The notes: generated by a model from the sequence alone, not told the origin. Positions 21,453 to 31,978 are shown, counted from the first letter of the stretch. The stretch: 64,000 nucleotides of DNA from Ligustrum vulgare (GCA_963555705.1 OY743183.1:50643466-50707465), one strand, 5' to 3'. Made by a program: numbers and translations.

Positions 21453-23407
21453 ATAAAATACAAGGAGGAAGAGAACATATTTATATACTAACCAAAATGA
21501 ATTACAATGGATATCTTAGCAGAAATTATCATGCATTGTTTGATACAGGAGCATCATCCTGTTTATTTAAAGAAAATGTATTATCCCCAGAAATGTGGAG
21601 TAATAAAAAAGATAATGAAGAAAGAGTAATACTTGCAGGATTTGATGGAAGCACAAACCTAATAACTAAAGTAGCAAGGAATGTTAAAATACAAATAGGA
21701 AAATATGAATTACAAATACCTTATGTATATCAATTTGATGATATGCCAGGGGATATATTATTAGGAAATAACTTCATAAAACAATATTATCCAATAACTA
21801 TTGATGAAAAAGTTATACTTTTATCTACCCATTGCCACCATATAGCAATTGTAATAAGAATTAATGATCCTTACTGTAGAGAAAAAATGCCTCATATAGC
21901 AGCTCAGCGTGGTGAGGATAGACAAAAATTAACACAAACAACACAATTTATGCCTAATAAAAATAGAATAAATCTAGTACAAGAACATTTTGATCAAATT
22001 GTAATAAAAAATATTACAGAAAAATTATTAAAATTATCAGGAGATAATCCTTTGAAAAAATGACACATAAATAAGCCTATGGCAGAAATTATACTAGAAG
22101 ATGACACTAAGATTATTAATGTAAAACCAATTAAACATACACCAAAAGAATTACCTGAATTTGAAATGCACATAAAAGAAATGCTAGAAAAGAAATTTAT
22201 TAGAGAATCTAATAGTAAACATAGTAGCCCAGCCTTCATTGGAATAAAACATTCAGAACAAAAAAGAGGAAAATCTAGAATGGTAATTAATTATAAAAGG
22301 TTAAACACTTATACAAAAGAATTAAAATATCCAATACCAAACCAACAGGTATTATTTAACCAAATTAGAGGAAAGAAATATTTCTCTAAATTTGATCTTA
22401 AATTAGGATTTTATCATATTATGTTAACTGAAGAATCTAGACATTTAACATCTTTTACGGTACCACAAGGATTTTATGAATGGAATGTATTACCTTTTGG
22501 ATTTAAAAATAGTCCAGGAGAATTCCAAAGGTACATGGATAAAATATTTAAAGATTATTATCATTTTATTACAGTATATATTGATGATGTTCTTATTTAC
22601 TCTGAAACAAGAAAAGACCACTTAAAACATCTAAATATTTTTATAGATATTGTAAGGAATAATGGAATTATATTATCAGCTACAAAAATTGAGATAGCTA
22701 AAGAAAAAGTAGAATTTTTGGGATCTATAATAAGCCAAGAAGGAATAAAACTTCAAAAACATATTGGTACAAAAATACAAGAATTTGACAATTATATAAA
22801 AGATAAAACACAATTACAAAGCTTTTTAGGACTTGTAAATCAGACTAGGAAATATGTACCTAACTTAGCAAAACATTTAATCCCATTACAAAAAAGATTA
22901 AAAGGAAAAATTAGATGGACACCATGGTCTAAAGACGAAGAAGAAGAAGTACAAAAAATTAAAGACCTTTGTAAAGATTTACCAGAATTAGAATTACCCA
23001 AAAAAGAATGTGATTGGATTATAGAAACCGATGCATGCGAAACAGCATGCGGAGCAGTACTTAAATATATTTATCCAAATGAGGATGAGGAAAGGATTGC
23101 ACAGTACACTAGTGGCAGTTTTACTCAAACTAAAACTAATTATCATATAAATGAAAAAGAATTATTAGCTGTAAAATTTGCTATTAAAAAGTTTGAATTA
23201 TTTATTGTTACTACAAAATTCAAAATTAGAACAGATAATACACAAGTTAAATATTGGTTAACTAAAGAAATTGATCCAACTATTGCAAATAAAAGGTTAA
23301 TTAGATGGCAAGTAGAACTTAGCCATTATGATTTTGAAATTATTCATATTAAGGGTACTGACAATGTTATTGCAGATTATTTATCAAGACATGGAAGACA
23401 TACTTAA
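21449..23407 (+). pseudogene. EPRV-1 polymerase: protease, RT, RNase H
   Basis: A frame of 653 codons with a single break, a TGA at 22061-22063. A second retropepsin domain comes first (LFDTGASSCLF at about 21539, DILLGNNF at about 21752). The RT follows, with YIDDVLIYSE around 22577-22606 and PFGFKNSPGEFQ before it. The RNase H comes last, with ETDACETACGAV, TDNTQV and ADYLSRH. It copies pregenomic RNA into DNA. It starts inside the stop codon of the capsid/movement frame and overlaps the transactivator start by 17 bp. In EPRV-2 the residue aligned with the TGA is Trp, so the break is a point change. Very well preserved for an integrated copy. Confidence 0.9.
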
Positions 23408-24494
23408 GAAAGTAGAAGAAATTAACTTGGCCATGGGTCAAATGAATATCAACTATTCAAATCTATTCAACCATGTGAATACTTGCATGGCGCAGATTGT
23501 ACAAATTAACAGTGAACTAGCCTTTTACAAGTCAAGGGTTAATTCTCTTGAGGAAATGTACAAAGGAGGATCCCAATCCTCTCCGGTGAAGAATTTATCT
23601 GTAGGACTTCCTATTGAGGAAGAAGTATCTAATGTATCAATTATTGGAAGTTCATCTTCCAAAGCCATTAGCAAAACTATTGAACCATCTAAAGAAACTT
23701 TTTTAGAAGCTGCGAAGAAACCAGCAGTAGTAACAAAGGAACTATCAGAAAAGGAGAAAGTTATGAAGAAACTAGAGACATTCTTGAAGTACGTGGAGTA
23801 TCTAAACAAGAGGACAAAAGAAGGAGAATGGCTAAGGACAATTAGCCATCAAAAAATCAATAAAGCAATTATTTTTCTAGGAGCAGAACCAAGAACAGTC
23901 AGGGGACTGTTTGACCAAGGACTTATTCAGTGCATCTACCCTAGCAAGGATATGAAGGAAATATCATTATTACCTAATTCTATCAAGGCAGCAGTGAAAA
24001 CATATTTTGGAATTACCACCCCTGAAAAGATCTATGTCAGGATTTACTCAGCCATTCCAGAATTTATTGATGAAGAATTTCTAAGGGCAGAACATATTGT
24101 AAAACTTGGAGTAACTAGCAAAGCTATTCTTTCAGAACCAGAAATAAAACCATTTAACAAAGAGGAACAGATAAAAGCTATTCCAGAAAAAAGGGCATTG
24201 GGATTTAGAGTAATGTACACTGAATTAAGGGATACCCTTACACAAACTAATGTTTGGGTATATGAATCTAATGATGACAAATTATTGATCTACAGCATTG
24301 CAAGAATTAATCAAGTTAATTGTCAATTATGAAAATTAAGAGAATATGCTGAGAATATACTTGTCAGCAATTTGGATCTTAGCAAAGAAGCCTATGAATA
24401 TCTACATCACTTAATGGAGGTAGAAACGGGTCACAAATGTAATAATTGTGGGGACCTACTCAACTATAATGAAGATGAAGCATACCTTGTCTGA
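23391..24494 (+). pseudogene. EPRV-1 transactivator/inclusion-body protein
   Basis: Starts with ATG at 23391 (MEDILKKVEEINLAMGQ), overlapping the polymerase end. It is open to a TGA at 24330, then open again to 24494. The N-terminal quarter is coiled-coil-like. The central part (INKAIIFLGAEPRTVRGL, then IYPSKDMKEI) fits the caulimovirid translational transactivator (TAV) core. The C-terminal part has a CNNCG zinc-ribbon-like knuckle. In the family this protein permits reinitiation on the polycistronic RNA and forms viral factories. Only one nonsense break. Confidence 0.75.
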
Positions 24495-24655
24495 ACACGA
24501 ATTATTCAAGGCATGGGGGTTCAGACCCATGTGAAACTTTAGTATAGCAGCAAAAATTATTGTAACTTTAGCTTTACTTTATCTACTTTAAATCTTAGCC
24601 AAGTATGTAAAAGATAGGGAATATTATCTTGTTTCCCAACTTTGCTTTTATCAAC

Positions 24656-24719
24656 TATAAAAGGAGGAGTCTCTCCTCATTGTAAGCATCCGAAAATCAT
24701 ATGAGTTTTCAGCAATAAA
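24656..24719 (+). promoter_or_regulatory. EPRV-1 pregenomic promoter TATA and poly(A) signal
   Basis: TATAAAAGG at 24656-24664 lies 160 bp after the transactivator stop, and AATAAA at 24714-24719 lies 58 bp further on. A TATA box followed closely by a poly(A) signal is the arrangement that yields the terminally redundant pregenomic RNA of caulimovirids. Confidence 0.75.
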
Positions 24720-25371
24720 AATCTATATTCTCTATCTATTGTCTTTCTTTTCATTCCTAGTTCAAGATTTTCTTTCAAACCAATCCAGAAACAGTTAGCA
24801 GAAGGTATGAGTAACTAAACTTCACATAGATATATATGAAGCCATAAAATAGTTAGTAATACTCTATTTATTTATGAGTCCATAAGTTTATTCTTTATAA
24901 AACTTTTGTTAAAAGAGTACATCCAGAGGTAGGAAACGAAACTGGATTGTGTTGAACCTCTTTGAAGTGTTTGTTTAAGTATTAAACAGAAAGTGTTGGA
25001 GTAAGTCTTTCGAGCATCCTTTAATGCATAAGTCTTTTGAGCAGCAACGATCTTCTATGAAGATATGTTTAATACTTAGATAAATAACTGAAGAGTATTT
25101 GGTCAAAAATCTTTTAAAATCAGATTTACAAAGAAGCGTGATGGACCCATAGATAGAAAGAAGTATTATTGATTATTTATGGTGGATTATATATCGTCTT
25201 TTTTATTGATATTATCCAAGTACTGTTATCATAGTCTTAAATTTATTATTTTGCTTATGATATCTCTTGTATGTTTTTATATATGTTGAAAATTTGTTTT
25301 TACTATTCCTAGAATTAACTATTGGAAGAGGATTTGAATTAATAGCTTAAATTTAAATAGTTTTATAATTT
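24720..25371 (+). other. EPRV-1 RNA leader, non-coding
   Basis: About 650 bp between the poly(A) signal and the small ORF at 25372, with no long open frame. It is expected to be the structured leader of the pregenomic RNA; I did not fold it. Confidence 0.5.
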
Positions 25372-25707
25372 ATGAATTCAGAACATTTAATAGAACTAAA
25401 TCCTTCAGAAGTAAACGACTTTAAGTATTTAAGAGAAAAAACAATTAAACAATTAGAAATTATAAGAGAAGATTTAGGAAGATTTTATGATTTGTTAGAT
25501 TACGCAATAAAAGAACCCACATTCACAGATTTTTCACAATTTACTAGAATTATAGTAAATAGAGGAAGAATAATTAGTGATCTAGAGAAAAAAATTGAAG
25601 AATTAAATATAATTATTGAAGAAAAGAGTTTAACATATAATAGTATATATTACGCATTTTATGTAAACAATAAATTTAGAGATATAGACATAGCATCAGG
25701 AAATTAA
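25372..25707 (+). CDS. EPRV-1 small leader ORF, intact (111 codons)
   Basis: Intact ORF starting MNSEHLIELNPSEVNDF. It is highly charged and likely helical (LREKTIKQLEIIREDLG; DLEKKIEELNIIIEEKS). A weak resemblance to the EPRV-2 ORF at 27969-28289 (DYAI, then an Ile/Glu-rich helix) suggests a shared leader-region gene. It lies between the promoter and the integration break, upstream of the primer site in the circular genome. No known function. Confidence 0.6.
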   Translation: MNSEHLIELNPSEVNDFKYLREKTIKQLEIIREDLGRFYDLLDYAIKEPTFTDFSQFTRIIVNRGRIISDLEKKIEELNIIIEEKSLTYNSIYYAFYVNNKFRDIDIASGN

Positions 25708-25765
25708 ACGAATTATAACTAGAATGATAACATAGTAATTAAACATTCAAATTTTTTGTCTTTTA

Positions 25766-25815
25766 GCCGTTAGTACAACTGTTAGTACAGTTTGTTAGTA
25801 ATTGTAGCAAGGTCC
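25766..25815. repeat. Right terminal inverted repeat of the insertion
   Basis: Reverse complement starts GGACCTTGCTACAATTACTA. It pairs imperfectly with 17338-17387 and is followed by the 9-bp repeat TTGCTTGAT. Confidence 0.55.
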
Positions 25816-25824
25816 TTGCTTGAT

Positions 25825-25891
25825 ACGCAAAACAAATGTAGTATTTCTAATACCACTAGGATAGGCCAATGCAGAGAAAGCACTTCTAACA
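25825..25891 (-). mobile_element. Copia 3' LTR, right part
   Basis: Continues the LTR interrupted at 17337. It matches 27680-27748 of the intact LTR (shared AGGATAGGCCAATGCAGAGA and CACTTCTAACA). Confidence 0.85.
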
Positions 25892-27222
25892 ATTAATTAC
25901 CTCAATATTTCATAAGGACACGTAACATGTAAAAAAATGATATACTTTTCTTCTATTAGAATTAAAAAACTTTTTCTCCAATTACAAATAAAATCCTCCA
26001 ACTTTTTGACAATTTGAGGCAACTACCCAACAATCTTTACCTTGCTAAAAATGAGTCAAAACTCTATCATCTCATTTGTTTACATACTTGGTAAAAATAG
26101 GAAAACATTTGACACACTTTGACTGTCCCAATTCTCAAACCAGAGAATTAACATACTCTACCATATGAGTATAACCACTCATAATTATTAACGAACTCCA
26201 AACTTTTCATCGACTCATGTTGAAACAACATTACTCAAAAATTATGGTGCAACTCTAAATTTTTGGCTTCCCTTGAGAGCTCATTAGCCATCGATATCAA
26301 TTTCACCACACACGTTGCATAAATGTCAAACCAATGCTCATGTACAAACACATGTATCCGCCAGTAAGAACACATCATCTATCATAACAACTTGCTTTAT
26401 ACCATAAGGAAATCCCATCTTACTAAAGTACATCATCATCACTCTCCACCAGGAGAGTCGCATTATCCACCCCCGAGCAGTTAGTCTAGTCTACTCCACC
26501 GTTTGGACAATTTTTTCTCACATTACCAGATTCTCCACAGTTATAACACATTGCTTTTTTTTCATGAAGTTACCTTTCTTCTACTTTTTAGTAACACAAG
26601 CAAAGCATTTTCTGATTAACAGTCACTTCAACCTAATCAACTTGTAACTTCTGAAAAATTCACTGTTTTCTTCATGTACATCAAAATCAACTTGATGTGC
26701 TCAAATGTGTATGGAAGAGACTAGACGAGCCTTAATATTTTATCTTCATAATCAATTTTAACTTCAATAGATTTCAGTTCAGAAACAATCCCATTGATAA
26801 CATTAAGATGGTCTGAGATTTTTGTACTTGTATTCATTCTCAAAGAATGAAACCATTCCTTCAGATACAACCTATTTGACAAACTCTTCGTCTGTTACAC
26901 CTCTTTCCATTTTCTCCATAGTTCCTTCACAGAAGATATCTCATAAATATGTGCAAGAATATTTGTGGTCAACCAAAGTCGTACCATGCTAGCAGCCTTC
27001 AAATTGAAATCTTCATCAATCTTGCTGGATTCAGTTTCTTTGTTAGAACTCGGGATTTGTTTTATTTTCAAAGCTTTTGTAGTCCCGTCCAATGCATCCT
27101 TGACTTCCACTTGTCACAAGTTAAAATCGATCATTCCATCAAATTTCTCCATATTGTACTTGATATACATATTTTCTTTTGCTCCAAAAAATCCTCGAAC
27201 CACATGATACTCTGATACCACT
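25892..27222 (-). pseudogene. Copia internal region with decayed gag
   Basis: On the minus strand beside the right LTR, a frame at 26895-27110 reads MEVKDALDGTTKALKIKQ, then NLKAASMVRLWLTTNILAH and VKELWRKWKEV. This fits the N-terminal gag domain of copia elements. Further along, at about 26520-26560, KAMCYNCGESGNV fits the zinc knuckle. Everything between and after is broken by stops, and no protease, integrase or RT is recognisable. The primer site (TGGTATCAGAGTA, minus strand, about 27207-27220) is adjacent. Confidence 0.7.
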
Positions 27223-27748
27223 TGTTGGGAATTAGACGTCGATTTCCTCGACGATGATGCCACGGTTGGGAATTACACACCAATTCCTTCTCTACTAACC
27301 CCACATGAACTTTTGATGTTCAAGAAATAATTGAGCTAACAAGAAAATAAAACAACAAATCAAAATTTACGAACTGTCAGACTTTTTCACTATATAATAA
27401 ATTGTTATAATTATATAGACTTTGCACTCACCAAATTCTCCAAATATTGTTGAAAAAATAATCAAGTTTTACCACATCTATAAATTTATACTTCTTTGTT
27501 TAACCCACAAAGAAATTAAGAAAAATCAAGATGCTAAACTTACATTTTTCCTCACAAATCTCTCTAATCAATGTGTCACAAAAAAAAAAAAAAAAAAACG
27601 TATATTTATATTAATTCACGTCATGACTGTTTAAATCATGTTGGAGAGTGGCTTCCTTGGTCAACCGTCAATCGCTTGATATACAAAGAAACTGTACGTA
27701 CTTCCAATACCCCTAGGATAGGCCAATGCAGAGAAATCACTTCTAACA
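27223..27748 (-). mobile_element. Copia 5' LTR (526 bp)
   Basis: Plus-strand reading begins TGTTGGGAATTAGACG and ends TTCTAACA. The minus-strand primer site adjoins it on the left. It serves as the uninterrupted reference that shows where the other LTR was split. Confidence 0.8.
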
Positions 27749-27968
27749 ATTAATGGGTTTTTAGTTAAATAGGTTTGGTATGTAATAAGTTTAGTAAAAT
27801 AGATCCCTCTGTTGAAATGTCAAAATTACCCTTAATGAAAAGGATTGTTTAATTTGCAGGGTATATCCCCAAACTTAGTCAGGTTGATTTAATTCAGTAC
27901 TTCTGGTTATATTTATATTTTTTAATCTTGTAAGTTCTTCTAAAAATGTTCTATATTGTAATAATTTT

Positions 27969-28289
27969 TCAAAAAGATTTAGGATGATCTTTTTTAGTTA
28001 TATATCCTAACATTATTCCTTCTGATACTTCTTCTTCTTCTATATCTTCGTATTCTTCTATAATTTTATGAATCGTATTTATATTTTTTGCTGTTTCAAC
28101 ATAATTAAATTCTATTCTATTTAGGATTGCATAGTCAATATCTTCGTATATCTCTTTTAGTTTAGATTCTCCAACAGAATGTATATTTTTAAATTTTTCA
28201 ACAATAATTGATAAAAATGAAATTTTTTTATTATTTAAATATAGTTTATAATCACAGTTGTTAGATGTTGATGTTTGTAAAGTATTCAT
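27969..28289 (-). CDS. EPRV-2 small ORF (106 codons)
   Basis: Starts MNTLQTSTSNNCDYKLYL. The second half is acidic and helical (EIYEDIDYAIL, then IIEEYEDIEEEEVSEG). It is the last of four consecutive small ORFs on the minus strand. It resembles the EPRV-1 ORF at 25372 in size, position and the DYAI segment. Function unknown. Confidence 0.5.
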   Translation of the reverse strand: MNTLQTSTSNNCDYKLYLNNKKISFLSIIVEKFKNIHSVGESKLKEIYEDIDYAILNRIEFNYVETAKNINTIHKIIEEYEDIEEEEVSEGIMLGYITKKDHPKSF

Positions 28290-28325
28290 AGATTATTGGG
28301 TTGGTAAATTATTATACAAAATTTT

Positions 28326-28514
28326 CTAGTATAATTCCATTCTTTGGTCTAGTAAAATACAATAATCTGCAATATATTGTTCGTATTTTTCTAAAAGTTT
28401 ATTGTATTCTTCAGAAGATATATTTTCATTTTCCATTTGAGGTTTAATATCTTTCATTTTATCTCTTAATTTTTCTAAAAGATTATCTAGTCCTTCTATT
28501 GTATACCCTGGCAT
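28326..28514 (-). CDS. EPRV-2 MPGYTI-family small ORF, copy 1
   Basis: 62 codons starting MPGYTIEGLDNLLEKLRDKM and ending ...LLDQRMELY. Likely a single coiled coil. A closely related ORF lies only 6 bp upstream (28521-28733) and a third at 34494. The shared first twelve residues and the shared EEYNKLLEKYEQYI-type middle show duplication. Confidence 0.65.
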   Translation of the reverse strand: MPGYTIEGLDNLLEKLRDKMKDIKPQMENENISSEEYNKLLEKYEQYIADYCILLDQRMELY

Positions 28515-28520
28515 TTGGGT

Positions 28521-28733
28521 TTAGACTGTATTTGTTACTATTTTATTTTCTAAATCTATTTTAAGTTGTAAAATATCAGAACAATCTATAATGTATTGAT
28601 TATGATTTTCTAAAAGTATATAATATTGTTCCGATGATTCATCCATATCTATTAATTGAGATATAATGTTATCTATTTTTTCCGTTATCCTATCTAACAA
28701 ATTGTTTAATCCTTCAATAGTATATCCAGGCAT
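28521..28733 (-). CDS. EPRV-2 MPGYTI-family small ORF, copy 2
   Basis: 70 codons from the second in-frame ATG (MPGYTIEGLNNLLDRITEK). I prefer this start to the longer frame from 28781 because the three family members share exactly this beginning. Tandem paralogue of 28326-28514. Confidence 0.65.
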   Translation of the reverse strand: MPGYTIEGLNNLLDRITEKIDNIISQLIDMDESSEQYYILLENHNQYIIDCSDILQLKIDLENKIVTNTV

Positions 28734-28755
28734 TATAAACACAAAGATAAATAAT

Positions 28756-28920
28756 TTATAAAATTTCAAGTAATTTTTCAAACTCTATCAATGTCTGAGA
28801 ATTGATAATATCTATATCAGCCATAATATCTATGCTTGGTTCAAATGGTATATTATATTTTGAAATACTTTTCTTTCTCTTTTCTAATTTATCAATTATA
28901 TCTTGAATATTTTGTACCAT
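28756..28920 (-). CDS. EPRV-2 small ORF (KLEKRKK family)
   Basis: 54 codons from an internal ATG at 28920 (MVQNIQDIIDKLEKRKKS). The end (DIINSQTLIEFEKLLEIL) is almost repeated in the plus-strand ORF at 34114-34464. The codons upstream of 28920 come from the junction with the movement-protein block, so the longer frame to 29001 is an artefact. Confidence 0.55.
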   Translation of the reverse strand: MVQNIQDIIDKLEKRKKSISKYNIPFEPSIDIMADIDIINSQTLIEFEKLLEIL

Positions 28921-28934
28921 GATAGAATATTGAG

Positions 28935-30080
28935 AAGAGAAAAAATAGCAATAAATGAATACCATAAAATAGAAAAAGCAATAGATGTTAGAACAACCCA
29001 TGGAACATATAAATTTAATCTATTAACAAAAAACACAGTCATGGAATTATTAAAAAAAAATTAATAAAAAATATAGTGAAAAAATTCAATATGCTTATTT
29101 GGCAGGAATACAAATAATGTTCAAATCTCTATTTAGGGAAGGGATAGATTCACCATTAACAGTTAGTTTACATGATGAAAGAATACTAAATTTAAGAGAT
29201 AGTCATTTAGGATTGGTAGAAGAAAATCTCGTATATAAAAAGTTAGTATTTACTTGTTATCCAAAATATTGTGTATCATTAACAGATAAAAACTTTAATG
29301 AAGTTTTAGGATTACATTTCAAATTACATTGAAATGATATAATGGAACCAGGAGATAAAATCATGACTATTGAATATAGAGCCTTATATACGTTTACCAA
29401 TTCAAACTATGGAAACATTTATTCTAAAAAAATCATTTATAGAAGTCCATAAAGAATGTAAGGATTTTAGTAAAATCATAAGACCAGAAAAACAAATAAC
29501 TTTAATACCAAAAAACTATGAACTTAATATAACAAAAAACAAACCTGAAATTATAGAATTAATAGAGGAAGATTATCCTAATAATAGAATAACAAAATGA
29601 AAGAATAATTAGAAGATCACGAAGTCTTAGTCTACCTAATAGAAAATATTTAGGAGAAACTAGTAATACAAAGGAAATAAAACTTCATAAAAATGCTGGA
29701 AATATGAAAATAGAAGAAGAATATTTTAATGGAAAAGAAAATATAAAAGGACCAAACATGTTAATAGATACAGGAGCTAGTGAATGTCACATAGCTGCAA
29801 ATAAAAATAAAGGGTTAATAGCCCATAAAACCAAACCATATAGATACATTAATTTTGATGGACAAGAACATACTAGTGAATTTGAAGTTAAAGTACTAAT
29901 AAAAATTGGAGGAACTAGCCTTTTAGTACCATGTTATATAGATAACAGTATGGATATAAGACCTCATATATTATTAGGAATGAGTTTCCTAAATGATTAG
30001 AGGGTTATAATATAAAAAGAGAAGGATTGTATATAACTCAAGATGGAAAAACAATACTATGTAAAAAATGGGATGAATAA
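28935..30080 (+). pseudogene. EPRV-2 movement protein and first protease domain
   Basis: Starts inside the movement protein (KIAINEYHKIEKAID, then YLAGIQIMFKSLFREGIDSP at about 29093, the 30K-family core). It runs through several frame changes (about 29050, 29430, 29600) and a TGA at 29330. It ends with a retropepsin-like domain: LIDTGASECH at about 29761 and HILLGMSFL at about 29970. The frame stops at 30078-30080 inside the start of the polymerase ORF. The capsid half is missing, lost at the inversion junction. Confidence 0.75.
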
Positions 30081-31978
30081 TCAGATAAGCTTCCCGTTAG
30101 CTGTTTACATACAAATAATTATTGTTGAAACAAATATAACAACTTGTGCATTAATTGATACATGAAGTGATATATCAATATTTAAAAGTTTCTTAATAAA
30201 ATCATGGAATAATACAAATAAAATAAAAATAACTGGAATAACAGGAGAAACTACTCAAATAATACAGAGTACTGATAAAATTGATATAATACTTGGAAGT
30301 AAACAAGTCATAATAAATAAAGTTTATAATTATAATAATTTAGAATGTGATATATTACTAGGAAATGACTTTATACAACAATTTCAATATTATAAACAAA
30401 ATAATTATATGATAATGTTACAAACACCTTGTACACATTTGCTAAAAATATCAAGAGAATTTAGACCATACAGAGTTCAGCCAGCCCAACGTGATGATAA
30501 ATGGGAAAAAACACCAATCATACAAAATAAAATAAAAAATAACAGAATTATATATAAAAAAGTTTTAAAAACGGAAATAAAAATTAGTATAGAAAGAATC
30601 ATTGAACAATTAGAAAAAATTTATGGAGAAAATTCATTATCATTTTGGAAGCCATATCATCCTAGAGCTAAAATAGAATTAACAGAGAATGTTATCATAA
30701 GAGTCAGACCTATGATGTATACTTTACCAGATACACAAGAATTCAAAACCCAAATTAAAGAATTACTTGATCAAAAACTAATCAGACCGAGTAATGGACC
30801 TCATAGTAGTCCAGCATTTATGGTTATGAAACATTCTGAACAGGTTAAAGGAAAAGCAATAATGTTAATAAATTATAAAGAATTAAATAAATATACAAAA
30901 TTTTATGGATAATTTTTACCAAATAAAGAAGTACTAATAAACCATGTAAAAGGAAAACAATATTACTCCAAATTTGATTGCAAATCAGGGTTTTACCAAG
31001 TCAAGATGCAAGAAGATAGCATACAATATACATCATTCAGTATACCTCAAGGTAAGTACGAATAGATGGTTATGCCTTTTGGATTGAAAAATGCACCACA
31101 AATATACCAAAGAAAAATGGACAACATATTTAGAAAATTTAATGAATTTTTAATTGTTTATATTGATGATATATTAATATGTTTTAATGACAAAAAGGAA
31201 CACATAAGTCATTTAATAAAATTTATAAATGAATGCAAAAAAGAATGAATTGTTCTTTCAAAAAATAAAGCTATAATAGAAAAACAAGAAATTGATTTTC
31301 TTGAGTTATCAATAGATAAAAAAAAAGAATAAAACTACAAACCCACATATCTAAAAAGATAATAAATTTTCCAAATAAATTAGAATCAAAAGAAAAAATA
31401 CAAAATTTTTTATGATATTTAAATTATGCAGAAAGTTTTATTGAAAATCTTTCAAAAAAGAGACATAAAATCCAAATTTTACTCAAAAAAACAAATATTA
31501 AAGGATGGAGTGATGAAAATACACAAATTGTTGAATCACTTAAGAAGAATGCAAAAATTTACCAAAACTAAGATTACCAGATGAAAAAGATAATATGATT
31601 GTAAATACTGATGCCTCAGATAAATATTGAGCAACAATATTAAAAACAGATTTAAATGAAATTTGCAGATATTATAGTGGATCATTCAACCAAACAGAAA
31701 TAAATTATACCACTCATGAAAAAGAATTACTAGTGATTATTAGAGGAATAAAAAAGTTTTCATTATTCTTATTATCTAAAAAATTCATTGTTGAAACTGA
31801 TAACTCTCAAGTTGCAGGATTAATCAAAAATAAATTGCCACCAGAACCTCATTATAGGAGATTACACAGATTGCAAGCTTATTTGGCATTTTACAATTTT
31901 GATATAATTAATATTAAGGGTATTAATAACTATCTTGCAGATTTTTTAAGCAGGAATATTGAATTTACAGATGGATAA
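30073..31978 (+). pseudogene. EPRV-2 polymerase: second protease, RT, RNase H
   Basis: ATG at 30073 overlaps the preceding stop by 8 bp. The second retropepsin domain has its active-site Gly replaced by TGA (30163; ALIDT then S-D) and CDILLGNDF at about 30350. The RT retains VYIDDILICF at about 31155 and MVMPFGLKNAPQ at about 31066. Stops are at 30910 (TAA), 31063 (TAG) and 31246 (TGA), with frameshifts between about 31320 and 31730. The RNase H end (ETDNSQVAGL, then YLADFLSRN) is open. Clearly non-functional. Confidence 0.85.

Larger units (their letters stand above)
17400..25765 (+). other. EPRV-1: near-complete endogenous caulimovirid
   Basis: Integrated plant pararetrovirus DNA of about 8.3 kb, circularly permuted. 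The order is a small ORF, tRNA-Met primer site, capsid/movement/protease frame, protease/RT/RNase H frame, transactivator frame, TATA box and poly(A) signal, leader, then another small ORF. The capsid and movement domains in one frame and a separate transactivator gene recall cavemo- and solendoviruses. The reading frames are decayed only by a few stops, mostly TGA, and one short pair of frameshifts. The permutation point lies between the small ORFs at 25372 and 17535. Boundaries are approximate. Confidence 0.85.
17338..25815. mobile_element. Insertion with Mutator-like ends, containing EPRV-1
   Basis: The insertion into the copia LTR is flanked by a 9-bp direct repeat TTGCTTGAT (17329-17337 and 25816-25824). 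The intact LTR has only one equivalent (CGCTTGAT). Its ends are imperfect inverted repeats over about 50 bp: left GGAGAATGCTAGACTTACTA, right (reverse complement) GGACCTTGCTACAATTACTA. Each carries three TACTAAC motifs. A 9-bp duplication with terminal GG fits Mutator-like transposons, but no transposase is present. Either the virus integrated into a small MULE, or a MULE-like unit acquired viral DNA. Confidence 0.55.
16927..27748 (-). mobile_element. Copia element split by EPRV-containing insertion
   Basis: Two copies of one LTR lie in the same orientation. The left copy is cut in two (16927-17337 and 25825-25891). The right copy is whole (27223-27748). Between them, once the insertion is set aside, lies about 1.3 kb of internal sequence with a decayed gag (25892-27222). 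The primer site beside the right LTR shows the element runs on the minus strand. The pol genes are missing. The outer ~40 bp of the left LTR is also missing, so no target duplication can be tested. Confidence 0.75.

Noticed and set aside
17892..24494. TGA read as an amino acid in EPRV-1 (alternative code)
   Set aside because: TGA also ends the genuine ORFs (for example at 21450-21452 and 24492-24494), and TAA and TAG breaks occur in the related copy, so decay by point change is the simpler view.
25892..27753. ATTAA after both copia LTR copies as a target duplication
   Set aside because: For one element the duplication should lie outside both LTRs. The left ATTAA is on the inner side of the left LTR, so the match is probably coincidence.
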